64,000 nucleotides of DNA, from the NCBI GenBank assembly GCA_965371445.1, contig CBDUYN010000001.1, positions 120,320-184,319 of the forward strand, in the 5' to 3' direction. Positions 8,672-16,952 of this stretch are shown one piece after another; within the stretch, counting starts at the first letter, position 1, and each line of letters begins with the position of its first letter. The position numbers and the translations under genes are program-made. The notes beneath the pieces are model-generated. The model did not search any database. It was not told where the DNA came from and saw only the letters and a list, made by a program, of their open reading frames with translations. Source of the DNA: DASWIG01 sp965371445. GTDB taxonomy: Bacteria > Acidobacteriota > Thermoanaerobaculia > Multivoradales > J023.

Positions 8672-9118
8672 GTGAGATTCGCAACCAACATGTTCGTCCT
8701 GACGATTTCTCTACTGATCCCTGCCGCCTCATTCGGCGAGGACGCTTCGTCCACCGCCGCCGCCGGGACGCTTCGGGTCACCGTCACCGGCATCGAGAGC
8801 GCCGAGGGGACGGTCCGCCTCGCGCTCTTCGACAGCGAGGAGACGTTCACCCGCGAGGCCGTCGAGGGCGGGTTGGTCCCGGCCGCCGAGTCGAGCGTGG
8901 TCTGGGAGCTCGAAGGGCTGGCGCCCGGCGAGTACGGGATCGCCGTTCACCACGACCTGAACGACAACGGCAAGATGGACACCCGGATCTTCGGGATCCC
9001 CAAGGAGCCCTACGGATTCTCCAACAACGTGCGGGGACGGATGGGACCGCCGAAGTGGAAGCTGGCGAAGTTCGTCCACGGGAGCGGCGAGACCGTCCTC
9101 GAGATCGAAGTGCGCTGA
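8672..9118 (+). CDS. DUF2141 secreted protein
   Basis: GTG start at 8672 with GGAAGGAGC just upstream; 148 aa. Residues 1-22 are a signal peptide (MRFATNMFVLTISLLIPA). The rest is a DUF2141 domain: LRVTVTGIESAEGTVRLALF at the start, EGLAPGEYGIAVHHDLNDNG in the middle, and the conserved GIPKEPYGFSNN segment. Family members are periplasmic beta-sandwich proteins of unknown function. It lies 105 bp behind the vWA protein on the same strand and may share its message. Confidence 0.88.
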   Translation: MRFATNMFVLTISLLIPAASFGEDASSTAAAGTLRVTVTGIESAEGTVRLALFDSEETFTREAVEGGLVPAAESSVVWELEGLAPGEYGIAVHHDLNDNGKMDTRIFGIPKEPYGFSNNVRGRMGPPKWKLAKFVHGSGETVLEIEVR

Positions 9119-9392
9119 GCTCGGGTCCTTCGCGTTCGGCGGAGGAAGGCCGTCAACAGGCCGGCCAGGAAGATTCGCGCCCTGGGCGCGGGACATTCGA
9201 GAAGCATCCATGCCCAAAGACCATAGCATGCCCCATCGAGAAGTCAACGAGATGGTGCATTCGTCCTCAAAGCCCTCCAGGGCGTCCGCGGGACTCCACC
9301 GGCCTTCTAGACGATCACACACTTCGGCAGGCCACATAGGACGGGGTGGGTTGGTCGACGACGTCGCCGTCTCGTCGCCGAGGGCTCATCCC

Positions 9393-9612
9393 CTACTTGG
9401 GTGGCCAGCGGCAAGACCGAGCTGGAGCCGACGCATGCGCCTTCCGGCGCAGGACGTACAGCGCCACGAGACCTAGAGCCAGAATGAGGACAACGACACC
9501 GGTCGTATCGAGCGTCGGGACGGTGGTCACTCCGCCCGGCGGACCGAGGAGCGTCACGTCGTCGAAGTTGCAGCCGGTCGGGAGAGGCCGTGAACGGCGC
9601 CCGCGTGAGGTC
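9393..9612 (-). pseudogene. C-terminal relic of an IPTL-CTERM-like secreted protein
   Basis: This lies in a 596-bp stretch with no intact gene. The minus strand reads TGCNFDDVTLLGPPGG, then VPTLDTTGVVVLILALGLVA and a basic tail (LYVLRRK). This is the tripartite form of an IPTL-CTERM sorting signal: a short I/VPTL motif, one transmembrane helix and an Arg/Lys cluster, preceded by sequence typical of such secreted proteins. The frame is closed by a stop just upstream near 9613 and has no start codon of its own, so only the 3' end of a former gene survives. I see nothing further in 9119-9392 or 9613-9714 apart from the leader of the next gene. Confidence 0.55.
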
Positions 9613-9714
9613 CGCCGGCTCTAACCCTGTGCTAGACTTCGTGGCGTCCAAGGAGGACGGCGGGACCGAGCACGGTTTCGAGGACGATCCATGACGACCT
9701 GATCTGGCGCCAAG

Positions 9715-12471
9715 ATGAGCACAGTGTGGAACTGGCCGGGAGCTCGCTGGTGGAAGTGCGACTTCCACCTCCATTCGCCGGCCTCGGACGGCGAAGACGT
9801 CACGCCGGAAGAGTGGCTGCAGGCGACCGTTGACGCCGAGCTCGACGCCGTTGCCGTCACCGATCACAACACCGGAGCGTGGATCGATCGGGTCCGCGAG
9901 GCAGCACGAGAGAATGGACGCTCGCCGGTGGTCTTCCCCGGGGTCGAGCTGAGCCTCCATCCAGGGATTCATGCGCTGATCCTCTTTGACCCTGAACGGG
10001 CCGGCGATGCGGTGACGAGCTTTCTAGGCCGCTGCAAGATCCGGGATACGGAACTAGGAAACCTGAACGCCTGCTCAAGGCTCTCCCTCACCGAAGTCAT
10101 GGAGCAGGCGAGGCAATGCGGAGCTCTCGTCATTGCCGCTCACGTCAACGAGGCGAAAGGACTTCTCAAGGTCGTCGAGCCTGGCCAAAGCCTCCAGCAG
10201 ATCCTTACCGACACGGAGCTCTACGGAGTCGAGGTCAACTCCGCTGAAGAGCTGGAGCTCCTCGAGTACCTGGACAACAGCAAGAGTGGATATGAACGGC
10301 GGTGGGGGCCGTTGCCCCAATTGACGTTCTCCGACGCTCATACGACCGCACAGATCGGCCGGCGCTCGACCTGGATCAAGATGACCCGACCCGATCTCGA
10401 AGGCCTGCGTCTGGCGCTTCGCGACGGTCCGTTGTCCATCCTCCGTGCCGAGGACGCCACCACGGATCCGAACACCCACGGCCGTCTCGTGATCGAGTCG
10501 CTCGAGGTCGTGAAGTCCAAGTACGTCGGTGGCCACGAAGCCTTCGAGCAACGCTTGAACCCGTGGTTGAACGCTTGGATCGGGGGCCGGGGAACCGGGA
10601 AGTCGACTCTCGTCGAGCTCCTCCGGATCGCTCTGCGGCGTGAGGACGAGCTTCCCGAGGGGCTGGAGAAAAGCTTCGAGGACTTTCGGCGGGTCCCGGC
10701 GAACCGAAACGAAAAGGGCCTTTTGACGCCGCACACCCAGATCAAGGTCACCTATCGCAAGGACGGCGGACGGTTTCGAGTGCAATGGAGTCAAGACGGA
10801 AGCTTGAGCCCGATCCTCGAAGAAGGCCCAGACGATATCTGGAGCGACGCTCCCGGCGACGTCCGGCAACGGTTCCCCGTCAGGATCTACTCTCAGAAGC
10901 AGATCTTCGAGCTGGCGGAAGATCCGGAGGCTCTCTTGCACATCGTCGACGCGGCTCCCGACGTCGGCTACCAGCCCTGGGAAGAGGAATGGCGACGGGA
11001 AGAGACTCGCTTCCTCGCGCTTCGCGCGAAGGCCCGTCAGCTTGAAGTCGAGCTGGCCGGCGAATCTCGGTTTCGGGGAGAGCTCGACGACGCTTTGCGC
11101 AAGCTCGCCGTCTTCGAGGAGGCGGGGCATGCGGAAATCCTCAGAGAGCTCCACCTTCGGCAGCGCCAGGAGCGGATGCTGGAGCACTGGCGCGAAGAGG
11201 CGTCGGAACAGGTCGACTCGCTCAAAGAGCTGGCGGCTCAACTGGAGGCCCCGTCCTTGGCACAGGACCTCTTCACACCCGATCAGCCCGAGACGCAAGG
11301 CCTCTTGACGGCAACAGAGAAAGCAGCGGCGGGCTTCGTCGAGCTCCGCGAGGAAGTCGAGATCCTGGCGTCGAGAGCCCAAGGCCTCGTCGACGAGTGG
11401 GATGACGAGGTCCAGAGCACGCCCTGGGCGGACGCCGTTCAGCGAGCGGAAGAGCGTTATCAGACCCTGCTCGGCGACCTGGAACGCGAAGGGGTCGAAG
11501 ACCCGGGCGAGTATGCCCGCCTGGTCCAGAACCGGCAGGCCCTGGAAGGGAAGCTCGGTCGCCTCGACGCGACTCGTCGCACCCTGGCAGAGACCGGGCG
11601 CGACGCCGAGCAGAGCCTGGCCCGCCTGGAGGAGCTGCGTCGACGCCTCAGCGAGAAGCGCCGACGGTTTCTCGAATCCGTCCTCCAGGGCAACCTTCAT
11701 GTCCGCATCGATCTTGTCCCCTATGGGAACAGGTCCACGGCGGAGTCGCAACTTCGAGATCTCTTGGATCAAACGATGGCCTTCCGGAAGGACATCGACG
11801 CCAATCTCGAGCGTCTTTACCATGCGTACCCATCTCGGCAGCAGGAAAGAGGAGCCCCAAATACCGAGGCCGGCGGCGGGTTTGAGAGGAAGCTCAAGGA
11901 GCTCAAGGACCGCTTCGGCGAATGGCGAGTTGGCGGCGGCGAGGCCGTGAGAGACCAGAAGTTCAAGAAACTTTTGTCGCGTCTCCCTCCGGAAACGTTC
12001 GACCGCCTTCTGCTCTGGTTCCCTCCCGACTACCTGGAGGTGAGCTACAGCCCGTCCGCGCTCGGACGGTGTTTCAAATCTATCGACCAGGGCTCGCCCG
12101 GCCAGAAGACGGCGGCGTTGCTCGCCTTCCTCCTTTCCTACGGCGAAGATCCGATCATCCTCGACCAGCCCGAGGACGACCTGGACAACCACCTGATCTA
12201 CGACCTGGTGGTGGGCCAGCTCCGCGAGATCAAACGTCGCCGCCAGGTCGTCGTGGTCACCCACAACCCCAACATCGTGGTCAACGGCGACGCGGAGCTC
12301 GTCGTCGCGCTGGACGTCCGCGGCGGCCAGACCCGCCAGGGCTGTGAAGGCGGCCTTCAGGAGCAGGACGTACGCGACGAGGTCTGCCGGGTGATGGAAG
12401 GGGGCCGCGAGGCCTTCGAGAAACGCTACACTCGCATCCTCGCCGGAGGCACGGATGTTCGACAGCCCTGA
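9715..12471 (+). CDS. trlF: TrlF-family PHP-SMC ATPase, probable defence protein
   Basis: 918 aa. An N-terminal PHP phosphoesterase domain (about 10-250) carries metal ligands in DFHLHSPASDG (His18, His20), VTDHN and AAHVNEA and a late SDAHT. An SMC/RecF-like ATPase follows: Walker A GGRGTGKS near 289-296, a long charged coiled coil (about 420-720), an ABC-like signature region (SPGQKTAALLAFLL), Walker B IILDQPEDDLDN near 815-825 and a switch His in VVVTHNPNIV. PHP-SMC proteins of this type are found in defence islands; substrate is unproven. The last 17 bases overlap the next gene. A related two-domain logic is known from OLD-type nuclease ATPases. Confidence 0.85.
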   Translation: MSTVWNWPGARWWKCDFHLHSPASDGEDVTPEEWLQATVDAELDAVAVTDHNTGAWIDRVREAARENGRSPVVFPGVELSLHPGIHALILFDPERAGDAVTSFLGRCKIRDTELGNLNACSRLSLTEVMEQARQCGALVIAAHVNEAKGLLKVVEPGQSLQQILTDTELYGVEVNSAEELELLEYLDNSKSGYERRWGPLPQLTFSDAHTTAQIGRRSTWIKMTRPDLEGLRLALRDGPLSILRAEDATTDPNTHGRLVIESLEVVKSKYVGGHEAFEQRLNPWLNAWIGGRGTGKSTLVELLRIALRREDELPEGLEKSFEDFRRVPANRNEKGLLTPHTQIKVTYRKDGGRFRVQWSQDGSLSPILEEGPDDIWSDAPGDVRQRFPVRIYSQKQIFELAEDPEALLHIVDAAPDVGYQPWEEEWRREETRFLALRAKARQLEVELAGESRFRGELDDALRKLAVFEEAGHAEILRELHLRQRQERMLEHWREEASEQVDSLKELAAQLEAPSLAQDLFTPDQPETQGLLTATEKAAAGFVELREEVEILASRAQGLVDEWDDEVQSTPWADAVQRAEERYQTLLGDLEREGVEDPGEYARLVQNRQALEGKLGRLDATRRTLAETGRDAEQSLARLEELRRRLSEKRRRFLESVLQGNLHVRIDLVPYGNRSTAESQLRDLLDQTMAFRKDIDANLERLYHAYPSRQQERGAPNTEAGGGFERKLKELKDRFGEWRVGGGEAVRDQKFKKLLSRLPPETFDRLLLWFPPDYLEVSYSPSALGRCFKSIDQGSPGQKTAALLAFLLSYGEDPIILDQPEDDLDNHLIYDLVVGQLREIKRRRQVVVVTHNPNIVVNGDAELVVALDVRGGQTRQGCEGGLQEQDVRDEVCRVMEGGREAFEKRYTRILAGGTDVRQP

Positions 12472-13723
12472 AGAGCTCCTGCGCAAGATCCAACTCGGGG
12501 AGGATTCGCTCCTCGAGCTCAAGGAGGTGACCTTCCGGGGCACGAGAATCGCCGGCCCCGGCCGCGGGGAGCTCTCCGACGAGCTGACGGCCATGGCCAA
12601 CACGCGGCAGGGCGGTGTGCTGGTCTTGGGAGTCCACGACCGATCTCGCGACATCGTCGGGATTCCCCTCGACCGGCTCGACGACGTCGAGAGCTACGTC
12701 CGGGAGATCTGCAACGACACGGTCGAGCCACCTCTTGTCCCACAGATCGTCCGCCTGGAGCTCCCCGACGCCGCCGGCACCTTGCAGCCGATCCTGAGGA
12801 TCGACGTGCCCCGCAGCCTCTTCGTCCACCGGAGCGCGGGCCGGTACTTCCATCGCATCGGCAGCTCGAAGCGCGAGATGAGCACGGAGCTTTTGGCCCG
12901 GCTCTTCCAGCAGCGCAGTCAGGCCCGCGTCATCCGGTTCGACGAGCAAGCGGTTCCAAACACGGTGCCTGCGGACCTGGAGGTGGATCTCTACGACCGC
13001 TTCGTGGGTCGCACGACGGGCGATCCCATGGTCAAGCTGCGCAAGCTCGGGCTGCTCGTCGAAGACGAATCCGGCCGCCTGCAGGCGTCGGTCGCCGGTG
13101 TTCTGCTCGCAACCGGGCGAGCGGAGCGTTGGCTTCCCAGCGCGCTGATCGAGGCGGTCCGTTACCGTGGTGTCCGCCAGGATTCCAACTACCAGATCGA
13201 CGCCAAGCCGATCACGGGTCCCCTCGACGAGCAGGTTCGCCAGGCGCTCGAATTCGCGCGTCGCAACATGACCGTGCGGGCGGTCAAGCAACCGGCGAGA
13301 GTGGAGACGCCGCAGTTCAGCGAGCGGGCCGTTTTCGAAGCCCTGGTCAACGCCGTCGCCCATCGCGACTACTCGATCCACGGTTCGAAGATTCGGCTCT
13401 TCCTGTTCGACGACCGCTTGGAGCTCTACTCCCCGGGATCGCTCCCCAACTCGGTCACCGTCGAGAGTCTCGCTCTGCGCCAGGCGACACGCAACGAGTT
13501 GGTCACGTCGCTCCTCGCCCGCTGTCGCGTCGGAGAGGCCGGGGACACGGTGAAGCGAGAGTACCTGATGGAGAGGAGAGGCGACGGTGTGCCGATCATC
13601 CTCGACGAGAGCACGGACCTCTCCGGGCGGGAGCCCGTCTACCGGCTCATCGACGACACCGAGCTTCTACTGACCATCTGGTCGGCTCAGGCTGAGCTTG
13701 CCCGACGTGGCGGGCGTCCGTGA
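12455..13723 (+). CDS. Schlafen/AlbA_2 plus ATP-binding-domain protein
   Basis: 422 aa, starting inside the 3' end of the PHP-SMC gene. The N-terminal 120 residues match the Schlafen/AlbA_2 domain (LLELKEVTF, DELTAMANTRQGGVLVLGVH), a nucleic-acid-binding or nuclease-like fold. The C-terminal half matches the COG2865 putative transcriptional regulators: a GHKL-like segment FSERAVFEALVNAVAHRDYS followed by IRLFLFDDRLELYSPGSLPN. Such proteins are often found in defence and stress operons and may regulate them or act as effectors. The overlap with trlF argues for a fixed stoichiometric unit. A winged-helix tail common in relatives is short or missing here. Confidence 0.82.
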   Translation: MFDSPEELLRKIQLGEDSLLELKEVTFRGTRIAGPGRGELSDELTAMANTRQGGVLVLGVHDRSRDIVGIPLDRLDDVESYVREICNDTVEPPLVPQIVRLELPDAAGTLQPILRIDVPRSLFVHRSAGRYFHRIGSSKREMSTELLARLFQQRSQARVIRFDEQAVPNTVPADLEVDLYDRFVGRTTGDPMVKLRKLGLLVEDESGRLQASVAGVLLATGRAERWLPSALIEAVRYRGVRQDSNYQIDAKPITGPLDEQVRQALEFARRNMTVRAVKQPARVETPQFSERAVFEALVNAVAHRDYSIHGSKIRLFLFDDRLELYSPGSLPNSVTVESLALRQATRNELVTSLLARCRVGEAGDTVKREYLMERRGDGVPIILDESTDLSGREPVYRLIDDTELLLTIWSAQAELARRGGRP

Positions 13724-13748
13724 GCAGGCTGTCCTGCGCTGTGGCATA

Positions 13749-14267
13749 ATGACGCCGATGCGTCTCGACAAGATCCTCCCATCCTCGCTCGGCGTCTTCG
13801 TCCAGGCTTCGGTCACCCTCCTGGCCGACCTCTTGGAGGCAACGGGGAAAGAGCCCGCCAAGCTCGCCGAAAAGATCGAATGGCAGCCTGAGCTCTTTCG
13901 CCAGCAGACCCTGGCGGAATGGCTCCGCGGCAAGGACCAGACCTTCGACGAATGCCTCCGCGTGATCACCGCCGTCGCCCACTCGACCGAGGTGACGCCA
14001 GATCCCGTCGAGCTGCCACCCGACGTCGCCACGTCGATCTACGGCTCGCGGCCGGCCAAGGGCTACCGGCCCACGGTCCCGAGCATAGTCCAGGAGGTCT
14101 CCGAAGAGCCTCTCGACGCCTTCGGCCAAAAGCAGCGGCTCGCGTACATGTCGGTGCAAAGCATGCTCGACGACGCCGCGCGGCGGTCGTCGAAGAAGCG
14201 CGAAGCCGTCGTCAAGGCGCTCAAGAGCTACGCCGCGGTCGCGAAGCAGCTCCTCGGGACTAGTTGA
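13749..14267 (+). CDS. Unknown 172-aa protein, third gene of the TrlF operon
   Basis: The start is uncertain. The ATG at 13749 lies 25 bp after the previous stop; an ATG at 13758 or a TTG at 13698 (overlapping the previous gene) are alternatives. The protein is mainly helical and charged, with an N-terminal segment LPSSLGVFVQASVTLLADLL, a Pro-rich middle and a Lys/Arg-rich C-terminal helix (SSKKREAVVKALKSYAAVAK). No transmembrane helix or known motif is visible and I do not recognise the family. Its position directly behind two defence-type genes suggests a role in the same system. Its 3' end overlaps the end of the next, convergent gene by eight bases. Confidence 0.65.
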   Translation: MTPMRLDKILPSSLGVFVQASVTLLADLLEATGKEPAKLAEKIEWQPELFRQQTLAEWLRGKDQTFDECLRVITAVAHSTEVTPDPVELPPDVATSIYGSRPAKGYRPTVPSIVQEVSEEPLDAFGQKQRLAYMSVQSMLDDAARRSSKKREAVVKALKSYAAVAKQLLGTS

Positions 14268-15573
14268 CGATCGACGTCTCGCCCTCCTCCATGGCCAGCT
14301 CGTCGAGGGTCTTCCGGAGGTGCGGCACCGGGACTTTCAGGATCGTCGACAGACGGACGGCCTGGCGCAGCCCCGCCAGAGCGAGCTTGCGGGCCGGAGC
14401 CGAGCGGATGACACGGGAAAAGCGCTGCTCCAGCTTCGCCAGCTCCTCGGCCCGGCCCTCGGAGCTATAGAGCTGCGCGAGCAGCGCCAGGGCGTGCGCG
14501 GCTCCTCCCCACTCCCGGAGCCGGCAGTAGCGCTCCAGGGCCTCGTAAAGCGGAGCCTCCGCCTTGTCGTCCCGGTCGATCCCGAGGTAACTGACCCCCT
14601 GGATCCACAGCCGCTGGGTGGCCATCGGCTCGAGGGGATAGATCCGGTAAAGCTCCCTCGCCCTGGCGAGATGACGGAGGGCCTGGTCAAAGTCGCGGTT
14701 GCGGACGTCGGCCAAGGCCTGGTGGTGGAGCACCTCCAGGAGGAGCCGCGGGCAGACGTCCCGGGGCAGCGAGGCCCGCGCCTCGGCCAGCACCTCAGCC
14801 GCCTCGTAGCCGCAACCTCGCCGCAGGAGCGCGATCGCCTTGCGCACCAGGACCTCCGCCCGGCGTCCGGGGACGGGGTAGCTCCGCAGCAGCCCGGCCG
14901 CCGCGTCGAGGTAGACGAGCTCCGGCTGCTCGACTCCCTGGACGGCGGCCAACGCCGCCTCGTGCTCGTAGAGCGTGGCCAGCAGCTCCCGGTCGCCCGA
15001 GCCCATGGCGAGCTCCCGTTTCCCTTCCTCGACGTGCCGTTCGGCCGCGTTGAGGTCGGGGACACCGCAGTGCGCCTCGGCGAGGCAGCCGTGCACGAGG
15101 CCCCGGAGGTCGTGGACGCCGTTGCCGCAGCAGCGCAGGAGCCGATCGTCGCAGACGGCGTCGCCAAGCAGCGACGCGAGGGTCGAGATCGCGTCGTCGG
15201 GACGGTCTATGGCGAGTTGCCGGCCCTCTTCCACGACCGCCCGGCAGAAGTCCAGGGGAGCGAAGCGCGACCGGTCGATCCAGAATCGGTGCATCGGACG
15301 CAGGTCGACTGCTTTGCGCGGAAAGCGCCGTACGTCGACCCAGTTGCGGAGCACGAGGATCACGGGGTCCGCCGCCGGGACCCGGCCTTCGAGCGCTTCG
15401 CCGCGTCCGGGGAGCTCGCGGAGGCTCTCGGTGCAAGCATCGCAGCCCGCGCCGAGGTGAAACACCGCGTCCGAACGCCGCCAAGGGGACTCGAAGCTCC
15501 TCTGCAACGCCCTCACCCAGGCATCGGCGTCGAGATGCCGATCGTCAATCGCAGGCCGCATCGATTTGCACAC
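14260..15573 (-). CDS. Zinc-finger (H-C-C) TPR protein
   Basis: A GTG at 15573 is preceded by GGAGAGGAG at good distance; 437 aa. An N-terminal FHLGAGCDACTESL segment has the HxxxxxCxxC pattern of ZAS-like anti-sigma zinc fingers. Residues about 110-430 are helix pairs with TPR periodicity (EAAEVLAEARASLP, DQALRHLARARELYR, EGRAEELAKLEQRF). The C-terminal segment resembles that of the broken TPR gene at 25851-26787, so they are paralogues. A role as peptide- or protein-sensing regulator is plausible but unproven. A very short possible gene is transcribed divergently from its 5' end. Confidence 0.75.
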   Translation of the reverse strand: MCKSMRPAIDDRHLDADAWVRALQRSFESPWRRSDAVFHLGAGCDACTESLRELPGRGEALEGRVPAADPVILVLRNWVDVRRFPRKAVDLRPMHRFWIDRSRFAPLDFCRAVVEEGRQLAIDRPDDAISTLASLLGDAVCDDRLLRCCGNGVHDLRGLVHGCLAEAHCGVPDLNAAERHVEEGKRELAMGSGDRELLATLYEHEAALAAVQGVEQPELVYLDAAAGLLRSYPVPGRRAEVLVRKAIALLRRGCGYEAAEVLAEARASLPRDVCPRLLLEVLHHQALADVRNRDFDQALRHLARARELYRIYPLEPMATQRLWIQGVSYLGIDRDDKAEAPLYEALERYCRLREWGGAAHALALLAQLYSSEGRAEELAKLEQRFSRVIRSAPARKLALAGLRQAVRLSTILKVPVPHLRKTLDELAMEEGETSIVN

Positions 15574-15646
15574 GCCAGTGATTCTCCTCTCCGGAACCCG
15601 GAAATTCTACAGAAAACGACCAGGCAATGCACAGAAAATAGAGACT

Positions 15647-15787
15647 ATGCCTCTGAGCGATCTTGTGTATGGCTCACAAATAGCGCCCGGTTCGCCTGAC
15701 GTCATGATCGACGAAGCGATCGGCAAGATCTTGGGAATGGCGATGGCCTACGGCGGCGGCCCCGCGGAGGACGCCTCCTCTTCGTAG
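15647..15787 (+). CDS. Possible small peptide (46 aa) divergent from the TPR gene
   Basis: An ATG at 15647 opens 46 codons, with MIDEAIGKILGMAMAYGGG near the end and an acidic Ser-rich tail. The segment has ordinary amino-acid composition, but there is no good ribosome-binding site and I know no homologue. It is worth recording because a similarly tiny gene (25707-25805) precedes the other TPR paralogue in the window. It could equally be untranslated leader. Confidence 0.25.
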   Translation: MPLSDLVYGSQIAPGSPDVMIDEAIGKILGMAMAYGGGPAEDASSS

Positions 15788-15798
15788 GGCGTGTCTCT

Positions 15799-16512
15799 TC
15801 AGTCGAAGAAACGGAAGCGGGCAAAAAAGCCGACGCTATGACCGCCGCGCAGAGCGTCGAAGGAGTGCTCGAGCTGGACGTCCCAGGGGCCGTCCTCATA
15901 CTGGAGGCCCAGGGAGTTGCGGTTCTGATGAAGGCCCTGGCGCAGACGTAGGCTGAACCGGCCCAGGGGGCCCTCGGTGCCGCGCAGCTGGAGCTTCGCG
16001 CCGACGTAGGAGTCGCCGCCGACGGCGAGGCGCGGCGAGATGCGCAGCCGCAGACCGTCGTCGCGGCCGACGTCCGGCATCAGGCGCTCGCGGTGCTTTT
16101 CGAGCTTTCCCAGGGCCAGCTCGAAGGGCATGCTGTTCTCGATCTCCTCGCGCAGGATCTTGAAGACACAGCTGCGGACGATGTCGGCCGTCTCCTCAAG
16201 AGCCACGGGGTCGTCTTGGAGGCGGACGCCGAACTCTTCGCGCTGGAGGTGGAAGAGGGCCACCTGGAGCTCCTGGCGGCGGCGCTCGCCGATCATCTCC
16301 TGCTGCTCGTTGAAGCGGTCGAGGAAACCGTCGAGGTCGCGCTTCAGCTGCTTCTTGGCCAGGGCGGCGAGAAGCGTCTCGCGGGCGATGCGCAACGACG
16401 CGGCCTCAGAGCGCTTGGCGACGGCGCTCTCCGAGCCGGCGGACGGCGCTTCCTGGGCGCCGGCAGCGGCCCCCAGGAGGCTGATGAGAACGATGGCCAG
16501 ACATTTCTTCAT
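15799..16512 (-). CDS. Exported protein of unknown function
   Basis: The ATG at 16512 gives 237 aa beginning with a clear signal peptide (MKKCLAIVLISLLGAAAGA, cleavage after AQ or nearby). The frame extends further upstream, but that part is the repeat array and is not credible protein. Residues 30-140 are highly charged and helical (KRDLDGFLDRFNEQQEMIGE), likely coiled coil. Residues 150-237 contain alternating hydrophobic strands (LRISPRLAVGG, GAKLQLRG, FSLRLRQGL, VQLEHSFDAL) and end in FARFRFFD, whose terminal aromatic is as in outer-membrane beta-barrel proteins. An outer-membrane or periplasmic place is inferred. The 43-bp repeats lie just upstream. Confidence 0.7.
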   Translation of the reverse strand: MKKCLAIVLISLLGAAAGAQEAPSAGSESAVAKRSEAASLRIARETLLAALAKKQLKRDLDGFLDRFNEQQEMIGERRRQELQVALFHLQREEFGVRLQDDPVALEETADIVRSCVFKILREEIENSMPFELALGKLEKHRERLMPDVGRDDGLRLRISPRLAVGGDSYVGAKLQLRGTEGPLGRFSLRLRQGLHQNRNSLGLQYEDGPWDVQLEHSFDALRGGHSVGFFARFRFFD

Positions 16513-16627
16513 CGTCGTACCGAAGCTCGTGAGAGTCCTCTCTCCAAGTCTTCCGCTGATGATATGGCAGATCAGCGTCGAAAGTGTAGTGAAATATTTC
16601 ACAGAATCAAGGTGGATTTGCCGAATC

Positions 16628-16927
16628 TCGACCTCTGGACGGAATCGGCAGAGGTTGAGAGCCCGCGAGTCAACCTCTGGTCTGTCCACCGAGAGGTTAG
16701 AGTTCGGAGAAGTCAACCTCTGGGCGGGAAGCCGGGAGATTAGAATTCGCCAAGGTCAACCTCTGGGCGGAAAGCCGAGAAGTTGGAATTCGCCAAGGTC
16801 AACCTCTGGGCGGAAAGCCGAGAAGTTGGAATTCGCCAAAGTCGACCTCTGATCGAATGGCCGAGAGGTTAGAATTTGCCAAATCCAACCTCTGGCTGAG
16901 GAAGCAAGGGGTTGGATTTCCGAGGTT
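16628..16927 (+). repeat. Array of seven 42-43-bp tandem repeats
   Basis: Seven contiguous units start at about 16628, 16670, 16713, 16756, 16799, 16842 and 16885. The consensus runs tcaacctctgggcggaaagc, then cgagaagttggaattcgcca, then agg. The units at 16756 and 16799 are almost identical, while the outer ones have decayed. Each unit carries AACCTCT followed about 15 bases later by a partial inverse (AGAGGTT or AGAAGTT), so RNA or DNA hairpins can form. The array lies between two minus-strand genes, downstream of the CGNR regulator and upstream of the exported protein. There are no unique spacers, so it is not a CRISPR. Confidence 0.9.
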
Positions 16928-16952
16928 CCTCCCTGGCCAAGAGTGCCGGGGG

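Noticed and set aside
10075..12654. Long open frame (859 codons) antisense to the PHP-SMC ATPase gene
   Set aside because: High GC in codon position three opens the opposite strand; the plus-strand product has clear PHP and Walker motifs and the antisense product has none.
13698..14267. TTG at 13698 as start for the third gene of the TrlF operon
   Set aside because: It would add 17 residues that overlap the previous gene; ATG 13749 is more likely, though not proven.
14320..15699. 459-codon plus-strand frame over the zinc-finger TPR gene
   Set aside because: The minus strand has a ribosome-binding site, zinc ligands and TPR periodicity; the plus frame has none.
16628..16927. Tandem array considered as a CRISPR
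   Set aside because: Units abut directly with no unique spacers and no cas genes are present.
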